64,000 nt of DNA from Herbiconiux sp. L3-i23 (GTDB taxonomy: Bacteria; Actinomycetota; Actinomycetes; Actinomycetales; Microbacteriaceae). The position numbers and the translations under genes are program-made. Below, piece by piece: positions 9,075 through 17,468 of the stretch (position 1 is its first letter; every line of letters begins with the position of its first letter). The DNA is taken from assembly GCF_023734115.1 (NCBI RefSeq), contig NZ_AP025737.1:3038001-3102000 (forward strand), given 5' to 3'. Under the pieces are notes generated by a model, which was given only the letters and a program-made list of their open reading frames with translations, ran no database searches and was not told the DNA's origin.

Positions 9075-9983
9075 TCATCCTTTCACTCCGGAACCGAGGT
9101 CGGTCGAGACGAAGTAGCGCTGGAACACGATGAACAGCACCACCACGGGGACGGCGAGCACGACCGCGCCCGCCAGGATCGCTCCGAACGGGTTGTCGGT
9201 CGACGACGCGACGTTCGAGATGTAGTTGGCGAGGGAGACGGCGAGCGGCTGCTTCGTCGCGTCCTTGGTGATAAGGAACGGCCAGAGGAACTCGTTCCAG
9301 GGGCCGATGAAGGTGAGCAAAAGCCCGGTGACGAGCGCCGGGCGCACCAGCGGCAGCGCGACGCTCCACAGCAGCTTCAGCTCGCCGGCGCCGTCGATGC
9401 GGGCGGCTTCGAACAGCTCCTTGGGCAGCTGCAGGAAGTACTGCCGGAAGATGATCACCGCTGTCGAGTTGATGAGGAACGGCAGGATCATGCCGAGGTG
9501 GTTGTCGGCGAGCCCGTAGTCGCGGGCGATCAGCACGTACAGCGGGATCTGCAGCAGCTGGAACGGGATCACCTGCACTAGGAGCACCAGCGCGAAGGTC
9601 GCCGAGCGGCCGCGCCACTGCAGCATCGCGAGCGCGTACCCCGCGAGCACCCCGAACACCACGGTGCCGAGCAGCACCCCGCCGGTGAAGATGCCCGAAT
9701 TGACGAGCCCCGACACCAGGTTGATGCGGTCGTTGACGTTCGCGTAGTTCTCGAGCGTCAGGTTCGACGGGTTGGGCACGGCGCCGGCGATGGTCGGATC
9801 GGGGTCGGTCTGCAGCGAGCCGATGACCATGTAATAGAACGGGAAGAGGAACGCGGCGGCACCGAGACCGAGCACCACCCCTCGCAGGACGACCTGGAAT
9901 CGGGTCATCCCAGCCGGCCGGCGGCGCGGTGCGGCCGACCCGCGGTCCGGTGAGAGCGCGGCGGTCTGCGTCTGCGCGGTCAT
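9075..9983 (-). CDS. ABC sugar transporter permease (MalG/CUT1 type)
   Basis: 302 aa with six hydrophobic segments. It carries the binding-protein-dependent permease loop EAARIDGAGELKLLWSVALP (about residues 200-220), which contacts the ATPase. The N-terminal 40 residues are polar and cytoplasmic. This is the second permease of the pair. Its ATG overlaps the stop of the first permease by 4 nt (ATGA at 9980-9983) and its own stop lies inside the ribosome site of the GH130 gene. No ATPase gene is present in the cluster, which is usual for CUT1 importers that share one MsmK/MalK-type ATPase encoded elsewhere. Confidence 0.93.
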   Translation of the reverse strand: MTAQTQTAALSPDRGSAAPRRRPAGMTRFQVVLRGVVLGLGAAAFLFPFYYMVIGSLQTDPDPTIAGAVPNPSNLTLENYANVNDRINLVSGLVNSGIFTGGVLLGTVVFGVLAGYALAMLQWRGRSATFALVLLVQVIPFQLLQIPLYVLIARDYGLADNHLGMILPFLINSTAVIIFRQYFLQLPKELFEAARIDGAGELKLLWSVALPLVRPALVTGLLLTFIGPWNEFLWPFLITKDATKQPLAVSLANYISNVASSTDNPFGAILAGAVVLAVPVVVLFIVFQRYFVSTDLGSGVKG

Positions 9984-10945
9984 GACTCCCTCTCCCCCGC
10001 GAAGCGGTTCTGCAACCAGGCGACGATGAGCACCGCGATGACGAGGACGACTCCGATCGCGGAGGCGACATCGGGCTGCCCCTGCTGGATCCCGAGCTGG
10101 TACATCAGCAGCACGGGCGACGCCGACGCTCCGTTCGGTCCTCCTCCGCCGGTCAGCAGGTAGGGCTCCGTGAAGAGATTCGCCCCGGTGACGGTCGAGA
10201 CGAGCAGCACCAGCACGGTCGCCGGCCGCACGCCGGGCACGGTCACCGAGAAGAACTGCCGGAGCTTGCCCGCCCCGTCCGTCGACGCCGACTCGTACAG
10301 CTCCTTCGGCACGTTCTGCAGCGCCGCGAGGTACAGCAGGATGTAGAAGCCGAGCTGCTTCCAGGTCACGTAGAGCGCGATCACCGGCATCGCCAGCTGC
10401 TCGTTGATCAGCCAGCTCGGGTCGGGTGCGAGCGGACCGAGGATGCTGTTGACCAGGCCGTTGCCGTTGAAGAGGAACAGCCAGACCGCGACGACCGCGA
10501 CGCTCGCCGTGACGTAGGGGACGTAGAAGCTGACCCGCAGGAAGGTGCGGGCGTGCACGACCTTGTTGAGCGCGGCGGCCAACACGATCGACAGCACCAC
10601 GGTGAGCGGCACGTTGATGATCAGGAAGATGCCGATGTTGCCGAACGATCGGAGGACCTGCGGGTTCGAGAAGGCGGCGACGAAGTTGTCGAAGCCGACG
10701 AACGGCCGGTCCACCTGCGCACCGGGCGCCGCGAAGAAGAAGTCGTGGAACGAGATCCACACCGCGTAGACGATCGGGAACGCGAAGACCAGGATGACGA
10801 ACGCCAGGTAAGGCGTGCTGAACAGCAGTCCGAGCGGCTGCCGACCGAACACGCGTCTCAGCAGACCGTGCTTCGCGACGGGCGGCTCCGGTGCCCCGGC
10901 GCGCTGCGGCGCCGGGGCCTTCGGAGAGGGGGCGAGGGTGCTCAT
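9980..10945 (-). CDS. ABC sugar transporter permease (MalF/CUT1 type)
   Basis: 321 aa. A polar N-terminus rich in Ala and Pro is followed by six hydrophobic segments. The EAA-like loop reads KELYESASTDGAGKLRQFF near residue 215. It forms the heterodimeric channel with the next permease. ATG 10945 lies 5 nt after the stop of the substrate-binding lipoprotein, so the three transporter genes are one transcription unit. Length and layout are typical for the first permease of CUT1 importers. Confidence 0.93.
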   Translation of the reverse strand: MSTLAPSPKAPAPQRAGAPEPPVAKHGLLRRVFGRQPLGLLFSTPYLAFVILVFAFPIVYAVWISFHDFFFAAPGAQVDRPFVGFDNFVAAFSNPQVLRSFGNIGIFLIINVPLTVVLSIVLAAALNKVVHARTFLRVSFYVPYVTASVAVVAVWLFLFNGNGLVNSILGPLAPDPSWLINEQLAMPVIALYVTWKQLGFYILLYLAALQNVPKELYESASTDGAGKLRQFFSVTVPGVRPATVLVLLVSTVTGANLFTEPYLLTGGGGPNGASASPVLLMYQLGIQQGQPDVASAIGVVLVIAVLIVAWLQNRFAGERES

Positions 10946-10949
10946 GGGG

Positions 10950-12245
10950 TCACTGCTGTCCGGCCAGGTCGGTGACCTCCTGCGCCGCGCCGTCGAGCGC
11001 CTCCTGCGGGTCGCCCTCGCCGAAGATCACCGACTCGCTCCACGCGTCGCGCACCGCCTGCAGCATCTGCACGGTGTTGGGCCCGGACGGGACCTCGATC
11101 GTGCGTGCCGCCTGGGCGCCGAATGCCTCATAGGCGGGGTTGGCCGAGAAGTAGTCGGCGTAGGTCTCCTGCAGGTTCTGCCGCAGCGGCATCTGCCCGG
11201 TGGTCTCGAGGAGCGCGCCGTCCAGCTCCTCGCTAGTGGCGAACTTCAGCACCTCCCACGCGGTGCCCTTGTTCTCGCAGGCGGTGAAGAGTCCGACGTT
11301 CTTCGCGTCGCTGAAGGTCCAGGTGTCCTCCGCCGGGGTGCCGTCCGGGGTGGGCACGGCCACCGAGCCCCAATCGATGTCGTCGTAGACCGAGATCGCC
11401 CACGGTCCCACAATCGCCATCGCCGCCTGGGTGTCGGCGAACGCGTCGCCCTGCCACTGCTCGCGCCCCGCGAGTCCCTCGTCGTAGAGGGTCTTCCAGA
11501 AGTCGGCGACGCCGTAGCCGGCCTCATCGGCGAAGGTCGCCTCGCCGTCGACGACGAGTCCCTCTCCGCCGGTCGCGGCCGCGTAGAGCGGCATGAAGTC
11601 GAACTGGGTCTGGAAGAACTCGCTGGTGGGCGCGGGCCAGATCGCGTACTGCGCCGCGCCCGAGTCGACGATGGTCTTCGAGGTCGCGAGGAAGTCGTCG
11701 TAGGTCGACAGGGCCGGGTTCTCGGCGTCGAGACCCGCCTGCTGGAAGATGGCCTTGTTGTAGAAGATCTGCACCGGGTTGCTCTTCCACGGCATCTGGA
11801 AGTACTCGCCGTCGGCGTTCTGATACTGCTCCGCGAGGTCTCCGCTGCGTTCCTCGATGTACGAGGCGCCGTCCTCGAAGTCGGAGAGGTTCACGAGGCC
11901 GCCCTGGCGCTCGAACTGGCCGACCGCGCTCGGGGCGGTGTTGAAGACGAGGCACGGGGCGTTGCCCGCGGTGATCGCCGCGCCGATGACCTCCTCGCTG
12001 CTCTTGCCCGCGGGGATCTCCTGGCCGGTGATCTGCTCATCCGGGTGCTCGGCGTTCCAGGCTTCGACCATGGCCTCACCCCACTCGACCTCCTGCTCGT
12101 TGTTCGAGTACCAGATGGTGATGGGCCCAGTGGCGGTCAGGTCGGTCGACGCAGCGCCGCCCCCGCCGCACGCGGTGAGGCCCAGCAGGCCGACGGTGGC
12201 GAGGCCCGCTCCGGCCAGCCACCTCGTCTTCGAGGAAGTAATCAC
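10950..12245 (-). CDS. ABC sugar transporter substrate-binding lipoprotein
   Basis: 431 aa, family 1 extracellular solute-binding protein. The lipobox is LLGLTAC, with the acylated Cys near residue 22, followed by a Gly-rich spacer. The mature part starts ITIWYSNNEQEVEWGEAMV and contains AMAIVGPWAISVYDDIDWG, the usual hinge region of sugar binders. It is anchored outside the membrane and delivers an oligosaccharide to the two permeases. The GTG start at 12245 is preceded by GAAGGAGAGAC. The gene lies 59 nt downstream of the lacI-type regulator on the same strand; the gap contains a hairpin. Confidence 0.93.
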   Translation of the reverse strand: MITSSKTRWLAGAGLATVGLLGLTACGGGGAASTDLTATGPITIWYSNNEQEVEWGEAMVEAWNAEHPDEQITGQEIPAGKSSEEVIGAAITAGNAPCLVFNTAPSAVGQFERQGGLVNLSDFEDGASYIEERSGDLAEQYQNADGEYFQMPWKSNPVQIFYNKAIFQQAGLDAENPALSTYDDFLATSKTIVDSGAAQYAIWPAPTSEFFQTQFDFMPLYAAATGGEGLVVDGEATFADEAGYGVADFWKTLYDEGLAGREQWQGDAFADTQAAMAIVGPWAISVYDDIDWGSVAVPTPDGTPAEDTWTFSDAKNVGLFTACENKGTAWEVLKFATSEELDGALLETTGQMPLRQNLQETYADYFSANPAYEAFGAQAARTIEVPSGPNTVQMLQAVRDAWSESVIFGEGDPQEALDGAAQEVTDLAGQQ

Positions 12246-12276
12246 TGTCTCTCCTTCTGTCGAACTTCTTCGCTGA

Positions 12277-12298
12277 AAGGCGGCGGCGACGCCGCCTT
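12277..12298 (-). terminator. Short perfect hairpin between the LacI regulator and the ABC operon
   Basis: Arms AAGGCGGCG and CGCCGCCTT (9 bp) close a GCGA tetraloop, 6 nt after the stop of the regulator gene. No T-run follows. It may reduce read-through so that the regulator is made at a different level from the binding protein, or mark the end of a separate regulator transcript. Confidence 0.55.
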
Positions 12299-12304
12299 CG
12301 TCGG

Positions 12305-13324
12305 TCACGACCGCGGCGGTGCGGTCGAGTTCCTGACGACGAGCCCCGCGGGGGGCAGGTCGAGGTCGGGTGCGGCGCCGTGGTCGACCAGCTGCAGCAG
12401 GGTCGCCGCGGCCGCCTCGCCCCACTGGCCAGGTCGAGTGCGCACCGAGGTCAGCGCGGGGTAGATGTAATCCGCGATGTCCGAGTCGTCGAAGCCGGTG
12501 ATCGACAGGTCCGTCGGCAGGTCGAGGCCGCGGCGGTGCGCGACCCCGAGACCGGCGATCGCCATCGGGTCGTTCGCGTAGACGATCGCGGTGGGGCGGT
12601 CGTCGAGATCGAGCAGCGCCGCCGTGGCGGCCGCACCGTCGGCGGCGCTGAAGTCGGTCTCGACCACGAGGGTCCCGGGAAGCCCCTGCTCGGCCGACGC
12701 CGCGAGGAACGCGTCGCGCCGGTGGAGGGCGTGCAGCATCCGGGCGGGGCCCGCCACGTGCGCGATACGGCGGTGTCCGAGGCCCGCGAGATGACGGACG
12801 GCGTCGGTGATGCCCGGCGTGTCGTCGAGCGTCACCGCGGCCATCGGTCCGCCGCCGTCGACCCTGCCGAGGGAGACGGCCGGAAGCCCCAGCTGCTCGA
12901 GCAGCGCCGGGCGGAAATCGTCGGTGCGGAGGTCGGTCAGGAAGACGCCGTCCACCCGCTGGTCGGCCGCCAAGGTGCGGTAGGTCTCGGCCTCGGCCTC
13001 GTCGTCGGGGACGAAGCTCAGCACCAGCGCCCGGCCTCGCTGCGCCAGCACCTGCTCGACGCCCGAGATGAAGCCGGGGAAGAAGGGGTCGGCGGCGATG
13101 ACGTCCGGGTTCCTCGCGACGACCAGCCCGAGCGCGAACGAGGTGCGCGTGGACAACGAGCGGGCGGCGATGCTGCGGCGGTATCCGAGTTCGTCGGCCG
13201 CGTCGAGGATGCGCTGACGGGTTCCCGCTGCGACGCCCGGGCGGTCGTTGAGCGCGAACGAGACGAGTCCCTTGCTGACACCGGCGGCGCGGGCGACGTC
13301 GAGGATGGTCGGTTTGCGCGCCAT
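12305..13324 (-). CDS. LacI-family transcriptional regulator of the sugar uptake locus
   Basis: 339 aa. An N-terminal helix-turn-helix (TILDVARAAGVSKGLVSFAL, residues 5-24) and hinge helix precede a periplasmic-binding-like sensor domain ending in ITGFDDSDIADYIYPALTSV. It presumably represses the downstream ABC-GH130 genes until its sugar ligand is present. The start at ATG 13324 is preferred over ATG 13342 because GAGG lies 8 nt before it. A palindromic operator candidate (TGAACCGGTTTA) lies about 45 nt upstream of this start, which suggests autoregulation. No second copy is seen in front of the binding-protein gene, so the operon may be transcribed from the regulator's own promoter. Confidence 0.92.
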   Translation of the reverse strand: MARKPTILDVARAAGVSKGLVSFALNDRPGVAAGTRQRILDAADELGYRRSIAARSLSTRTSFALGLVVARNPDVIAADPFFPGFISGVEQVLAQRGRALVLSFVPDDEAEAETYRTLAADQRVDGVFLTDLRTDDFRPALLEQLGLPAVSLGRVDGGGPMAAVTLDDTPGITDAVRHLAGLGHRRIAHVAGPARMLHALHRRDAFLAASAEQGLPGTLVVETDFSAADGAAATAALLDLDDRPTAIVYANDPMAIAGLGVAHRRGLDLPTDLSITGFDDSDIADYIYPALTSVRTRPGQWGEAAAATLLQLVDHGAAPDLDLPPAGLVVRNSTAPPRS

Positions 13325-13367
13325 CGCCGTCACCTCGCTCATCGTCGAACTCGTGGACCGGTCGAAC

Positions 13368-13379
13368 TGAACCGGTTTA
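13368..13379. promoter_or_regulatory. LacI-type operator candidate
   Basis: The sequence TGAACCGGTTTA has the central CG and near-perfect dyad symmetry (AACCGGTT core) expected of a LacI/GalR-family operator. It lies just upstream of the LacI-type gene. Its use by that protein is inferred from position. Confidence 0.6.
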
Positions 13380-13441
13380 GTCGACGGTAAGAAGGGAACC
13401 TCAGTTTTCCCTGTGAAGAATCGCGACGTGTCGCTTCGGAA

Positions 13442-15067
13442 TCAGCGCGCCGAGCGCACGGTGTCACCGATTCCAGGCGGAGCGGCGGCCAGCAGCTGAT
13501 CGACGGTCACCAGGGTGAAGCCTCGTGCGTGGAGGCCGTCGAGGATGGCGGGCACCATGCGGGCGGTGTTCTCGTGGATGTCGTGGCAGAGCACGATGTC
13601 GCCCGGGACCGGCCGGTCGACCGTGCGCTCGAGCAGCGTGGCGTCATCCGGGATCCGCCAGTCCTCGGGATCGACGCTCCAGAGGATCGCCGGCATGCCG
13701 GCGAGGCGCTGCACGCGATCGTCGATGTCGCCGTAGGGCGGCCGGTAGGTCATCGAGCGCTGGCCGGTGATCGCGACGATCGCCGCGGTGGTCTCGCCGA
13801 GCTCGCGTCGGACGTCGGCGTCGCTCAACCCGGTCAGGTGCGGGTGCGCCCAGGTGTGGTTGCCGATCTGGTGGCCCTCGTCGAACGCCCGGCGCACGAG
13901 GTCCTCGTCGCCGCCGATGTTCACCCCCTGCACGAAGAAGGTGGCGGCGTCCCGGCGGGAGCGGAGCTCGTCGAGCACGCCCGACGTGTAGCGTCCCGGG
14001 CCGTCGTCGAAGGTGAGCGCGACGCAGGCGAAGAACGCACAGTCGACCGGTTCTCGGCCGCGCGCCTCGGCGGCGGGAAGGTCGAGGGGCGCGCCCACGG
14101 CCAGTGCCGCCGCGATCTCGGTGCCGCGCGGCGTCAGGTACTGACCGGCCGATACCGCCGGCACGGTGACCACCAGCGGCGGGTCGTCGGGAAGGGCTCC
14201 GAGGGCATCCAGCTCGTCGGTGCGAAAGTCCCTCGGCAGCCGCACGACGAGCGACCCGTCCGGTGTCAGCTCGACATCCGTGAAGAGGGCGGTCAGCCGG
14301 TCGGGCGGCCATCCAGAGGGATCCTCTTGCATCGCGGGCTCGAACGCGCCGGCAGCGATCTTCAGGGTCTCGACGATCGAGCGCAGCAGCTGCGGCGTCT
14401 GCCCTGCGTCGAGGAGGTCGGCGGGCTCCGCCACAAAAGCGCCGTGGGTGTCGGCGTAGAGCGTGCGGACGGTGTCCGTCTGCACCTCGGCGCCGTCAGC
14501 GACCACGATCCGGATCTTCTGCACGACCAGACGGCCGGTGGCGGCAACGATCTCGCAGACGACGCTCACGGAACGCCCGTCGCCCGGCGCCGTCGAGACC
14601 GGGTCGGCGAGCAGCTCCCCCACCGGGCCGCTGGCCGAGCCCGGCTGACAGACGACGCCAGCGCCGGAGCGAGGTCCGTCGGCGCGCGGCACGTAGGCGA
14701 CGCCCGTCGCGGCGGCGTTCTCGTCGATGAGTCGCCGGACCTCGCCGCGCAGGAGGGAGTTGAGGACGTCATTGCCTGGGATCTCGATCCAGCGCGCCGC
14801 GATGCGAGCGCCGGGGGCGTCCGAGTAAATGACGCGAGTCTCGAGTCCGAGGGCGGGCGCGTCGGGTGCGAACTCCGCGGAATTCGGTACGCCTGCGTCG
14901 TTTCCCGCATCTGCCTCGGGGCCCGCGGCGAGCGCCACCGCCCCAGTGGCCGCCGGACGGGGATGCCAGGTCGGGTCGGCGAGGTCGACCTTGCATCCGG
15001 AGAGCGCGACCAGCACGCCCGCGGCGAGCGCCGTCGCGGCGAGAACCGGCGCGGCCGGCCGCCTCAC
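13442..15067 (-). CDS. Polysaccharide deacetylase lipoprotein with extra N-terminal domain
   Basis: 541 aa. The lipobox is ALSGC near residue 22. Residues about 60-320 form a domain without a firm match. Stretches such as LTALFTDVELTPDGSLVVRL recall the domains found in PdaC/RsiV-type envelope proteins. The C-terminal NodB domain (about 340-525) has VALTFDDGP (metal-binding Asp), HTWAHPHL (metal-binding His pair), RPPYGDID and VLCHDIHENT. It should therefore be a metal-dependent deacetylase acting on peptidoglycan or another cell-surface polymer. The GTG start overlaps the upstream gene's stop (GTGA, 15064-15067), so the two are translated together. Confidence 0.88.
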   Translation of the reverse strand: MRRPAAPVLAATALAAGVLVALSGCKVDLADPTWHPRPAATGAVALAAGPEADAGNDAGVPNSAEFAPDAPALGLETRVIYSDAPGARIAARWIEIPGNDVLNSLLRGEVRRLIDENAAATGVAYVPRADGPRSGAGVVCQPGSASGPVGELLADPVSTAPGDGRSVSVVCEIVAATGRLVVQKIRIVVADGAEVQTDTVRTLYADTHGAFVAEPADLLDAGQTPQLLRSIVETLKIAAGAFEPAMQEDPSGWPPDRLTALFTDVELTPDGSLVVRLPRDFRTDELDALGALPDDPPLVVTVPAVSAGQYLTPRGTEIAAALAVGAPLDLPAAEARGREPVDCAFFACVALTFDDGPGRYTSGVLDELRSRRDAATFFVQGVNIGGDEDLVRRAFDEGHQIGNHTWAHPHLTGLSDADVRRELGETTAAIVAITGQRSMTYRPPYGDIDDRVQRLAGMPAILWSVDPEDWRIPDDATLLERTVDRPVPGDIVLCHDIHENTARMVPAILDGLHARGFTLVTVDQLLAAAPPGIGDTVRSAR

Positions 15068-15633
15068 GGCGTCACCTCCATCGACGCGACGATGGCGGCG
15101 ACCTCGGTGCGATAGCCGTCGGGGTCGGTGCCGCGGATCTCGGCGACGACGGCGATGGGGACGCGGTGACCGGGGATCTCGACGACGGCGAGGATCGATC
15201 CGCCGCCGTCCTCGTCCTTCCGGGTCGTGTGCTGGACTCGCGCGCCGCTCGACAGCGTCTCGGTGCGCCACCGCGGCTCCGTCCCATCCGAGAGGTCGGC
15301 CGGCAGGTCGTCGCCGCGGTCGTTCAGCGACAGTGTGACGTGCATCCGGTCGTCGGGTGAGGCGAGCAGCACGCGCGAGGGGTCGGGCAGCAGGCCGAGG
15401 CGCGCCCATCCCTCGTCGACGGCGACGCCGATCCTGTCGTGTCCGTCATCGAGCGTGAGCACCGCCGCCCGATCGAATCGCTCGACGGGGAACCCGGCCA
15501 GAGGTCCCGCGGCGAGCAGGAACGCGCCTCCCGCGAGGATTCCGGCGCCGGCGGCCACCCCGCCGACAACGACCGCCGCCCGGCGCCCGCGGCGGGAGCG
15601 CTGGAGCCGGTCGCGACCGTGCGAATCGTCCAT
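15064..15633 (-). CDS. Membrane-anchored exported protein, partner of the deacetylase
   Basis: 189 aa, no recognised family. A basic N-terminus (RSRRGRRAA) precedes one hydrophobic segment (about 22-45). The remaining 140 residues should lie outside the membrane. The external part has a beta-rich pattern (RVLLASPDDRMHVTLSLNDR) and ends IVASMEVTP. ATG 15633 is the chosen start; there is no ribosome site, so a leaderless transcript is possible. Overlap with the deacetylase gene suggests the two products work on the same envelope polymer; this is inferred from position. Confidence 0.75.
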   Translation of the reverse strand: MDDSHGRDRLQRSRRGRRAAVVVGGVAAGAGILAGGAFLLAAGPLAGFPVERFDRAAVLTLDDGHDRIGVAVDEGWARLGLLPDPSRVLLASPDDRMHVTLSLNDRGDDLPADLSDGTEPRWRTETLSSGARVQHTTRKDEDGGGSILAVVEIPGHRVPIAVVAEIRGTDPDGYRTEVAAIVASMEVTP

Positions 15634-15838
15634 CGAGCGCACGTTAGCGCTCGGTTCGCAACGAATCGGCGCAGCGCGCAGCAAAGCTGCGCATCGGTGC
15701 AATCATCCACCCGCCCGACGCTCCATAGTCTCGGAAGGCAGCAGTCTCGGAAGGGAGCGGGTGCGGCGCCATGCCGGACACCCGGACACCAGACGCAGGA
15801 CATCGAACACAGGAACTAGGGCCAAAGGAGGCGAACAC

Positions 15839-17230
15839 ATGACGGATGCAGTGCGCACGGCGATCATCGGTGAACCCGAGGTCGTCGAGGACAGGGTCGT
15901 CGAGGACAGTGACGAGCTGCCCGCCGACTGGTTCTCCCTCAAGGCCGCCGCCACCGCGTTCCAGAGCCTGCAACGCCACGACGGCGCACTCGACGACGGC
16001 GCCGATCCGGCGGAGGCGTCACGCCTCCTCGACCGGGTGGTCTCGTCGGTGCAGGCCCTCGCGCCGCTGTTCCCGCACGACGCGGCGTATCTCGACGCCC
16101 TGGTGACGGATCTCGGGGCGTGGCGGGACGGCGGATTCGGGGTTCCCGACTTCCTCGACTCGCTGGTCGCCTTCCAGCCGCAGCTCGACCGGCGCGACGG
16201 GGTTCGCCACCTCGTGGTGTTCCCCATGTACACGCAGAACGGCAGCACCGACCGACTGCTCGAAGCGGTTCTCGTCGAGACGCTGTGGCCGGACTTCGTC
16301 GACGCGCTCGAGTCGGGCCCGTACTCGAACGCCCTCTTCGTCCCCATCCGGTTCCTCGACTTCACGCCCGGGTACGACACCAACTCGGCGGTGCTGTTCC
16401 CCGAGACGGTCGCGATGCGGGCCGTGCCGGCGTTCACATGGGGTGCGATCTTCGCCGACCGCGAGGCGGCTAGGTTCCGGGTCGTGACGCGCGCGGCGGC
16501 GCGGATCACGAAGCTCGGGCTTCCCGCCGACACCGAGCGGCTCCTCGCCGACCAGCGCCTGGCGGAGGAGACGTTCGTCATGTGGGACCTCATCCACGAC
16601 CGCACCCACATGCGCGGGGACCTGCCGTTCGACCCATTCATGATCAAGCAGCGGATGCCGTACTTCCTCTACTCGCTCGAGGAACTGCGGTGCGACCTCA
16701 CCGCGTTCCGCGAGTCGGTGCGGCTCATGCGCGACCCGGGCACCGACGAGCTGACGCGCGACCGGGCGCGGCTCGTGCAGTACGCGGTGCTCTTCGACCG
16801 TCTCTTCCGCTTCCCGCTCACCGGCACGCGGGTGCGCAACTACGACGGGCTGGGCGGTCAATTGCTGTTCGCCTGGCTGCACCAGCGTCGCGTGCTGCAC
16901 TGGACCGACACGGCGCTCGCGTTCGACTGGGAGGCGGTGCCCGACGCGGTCGTCGCGCTCTCGGACGCGATCGACGAGTTGTACTGGAGTTCGATCGACC
17001 GGCCGAAGACGGTGCACTGGCTGGCGGCGTACGACCTGGTGCGGTCGGTGCTCGCCCCTCATCCGGCGTCGGCGTGGGCTCGCGGCTTGTCGGACGAGAT
17101 CCTGTCGGGTCCGCCCAAGGGGATGACGGACGCCGTCCTCGACGACGAGTTCCCCCTGTCGATGTTCTACGAGGCTCTGGCGAAGAAGATGACCGGCGTC
17201 ATCGAGAGCACTGCCGGCCTCCGCCCCTAG
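15839..17230 (+). CDS. DUF6421 family protein
   Basis: 463 aa, soluble, no signal peptide. It matches my recollection of an actinobacterial family of unknown function (DUF6421). It contains a His-rich stretch FVMWDLIHDRTHMRGDLPFD (about residues 245-265) and EELRCDLTAFRES, which together look like possible metal ligands of the HxxxH type; a catalytic role is not established. AAAGGAG lies 8 nt before ATG 15839. It is preceded by a 205-nt gap shared with the divergent deacetylase operon. Its stop codon lies at the very edge of the first copy of a palindromic repeat. Confidence 0.8.
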   Translation: MTDAVRTAIIGEPEVVEDRVVEDSDELPADWFSLKAAATAFQSLQRHDGALDDGADPAEASRLLDRVVSSVQALAPLFPHDAAYLDALVTDLGAWRDGGFGVPDFLDSLVAFQPQLDRRDGVRHLVVFPMYTQNGSTDRLLEAVLVETLWPDFVDALESGPYSNALFVPIRFLDFTPGYDTNSAVLFPETVAMRAVPAFTWGAIFADREAARFRVVTRAAARITKLGLPADTERLLADQRLAEETFVMWDLIHDRTHMRGDLPFDPFMIKQRMPYFLYSLEELRCDLTAFRESVRLMRDPGTDELTRDRARLVQYAVLFDRLFRFPLTGTRVRNYDGLGGQLLFAWLHQRRVLHWTDTALAFDWEAVPDAVVALSDAIDELYWSSIDRPKTVHWLAAYDLVRSVLAPHPASAWARGLSDEILSGPPKGMTDAVLDDEFPLSMFYEALAKKMTGVIESTAGLRP

Positions 17231-17295
17231 GTCGGATATTACGGGCACAGACGCACGTTCCGGCGCGGCGTGTCGCCCGGAACGTGCGTTTCCGC
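17229..17295 (+). repeat. Palindromic element, copy A (inverted relative to copy B)
   Basis: About 67 bp beginning AGGTCGGATATTACGGGC and containing an internal inverted repeat (ACGCACGTTCCGG and CCGGAACGTGCGT) able to fold into a hairpin. It is about 80-85% identical by eye to the reverse complement of 17388-17454. It starts within the stop codon of the DUF6421 gene and could act as its terminator. Confidence 0.75.
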
Positions 17296-17387
17296 GTCGA
17301 GTGCTCGGGTGAGGCGTCTCCCGTAGGCGAAGAGCGTGGCGATGGCGCGGTCATCGGAGAATGAAGCATCCTGCCGGGGTCACTAGC

Positions 17388-17454
17388 GCGGGTACGCACG
17401 TTCCGGGCGAAGTGGCCCGCCGGAACGTGCGTTCCTGCCCGCAATATCCGACCT
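17388..17454 (-). repeat. Palindromic element, copy B
   Basis: Reverse-complement copy of 17229-17295, including the same internal hairpin and the terminal AATATCCGACCT. The two copies bracket 92 bp without a gene. The arrangement resembles paired REP/BIME-type units or a very small non-autonomous element. It ends 15 nt before the threonine aldolase start. Confidence 0.75.
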
Positions 17455-17468
17455 GGGAGGATGTGGGG

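Noticed and set aside
17296-17387. A small gene between the two palindromic elements
   Set aside because: Only 92 bp, with no ribosome site ahead of a convincing frame.
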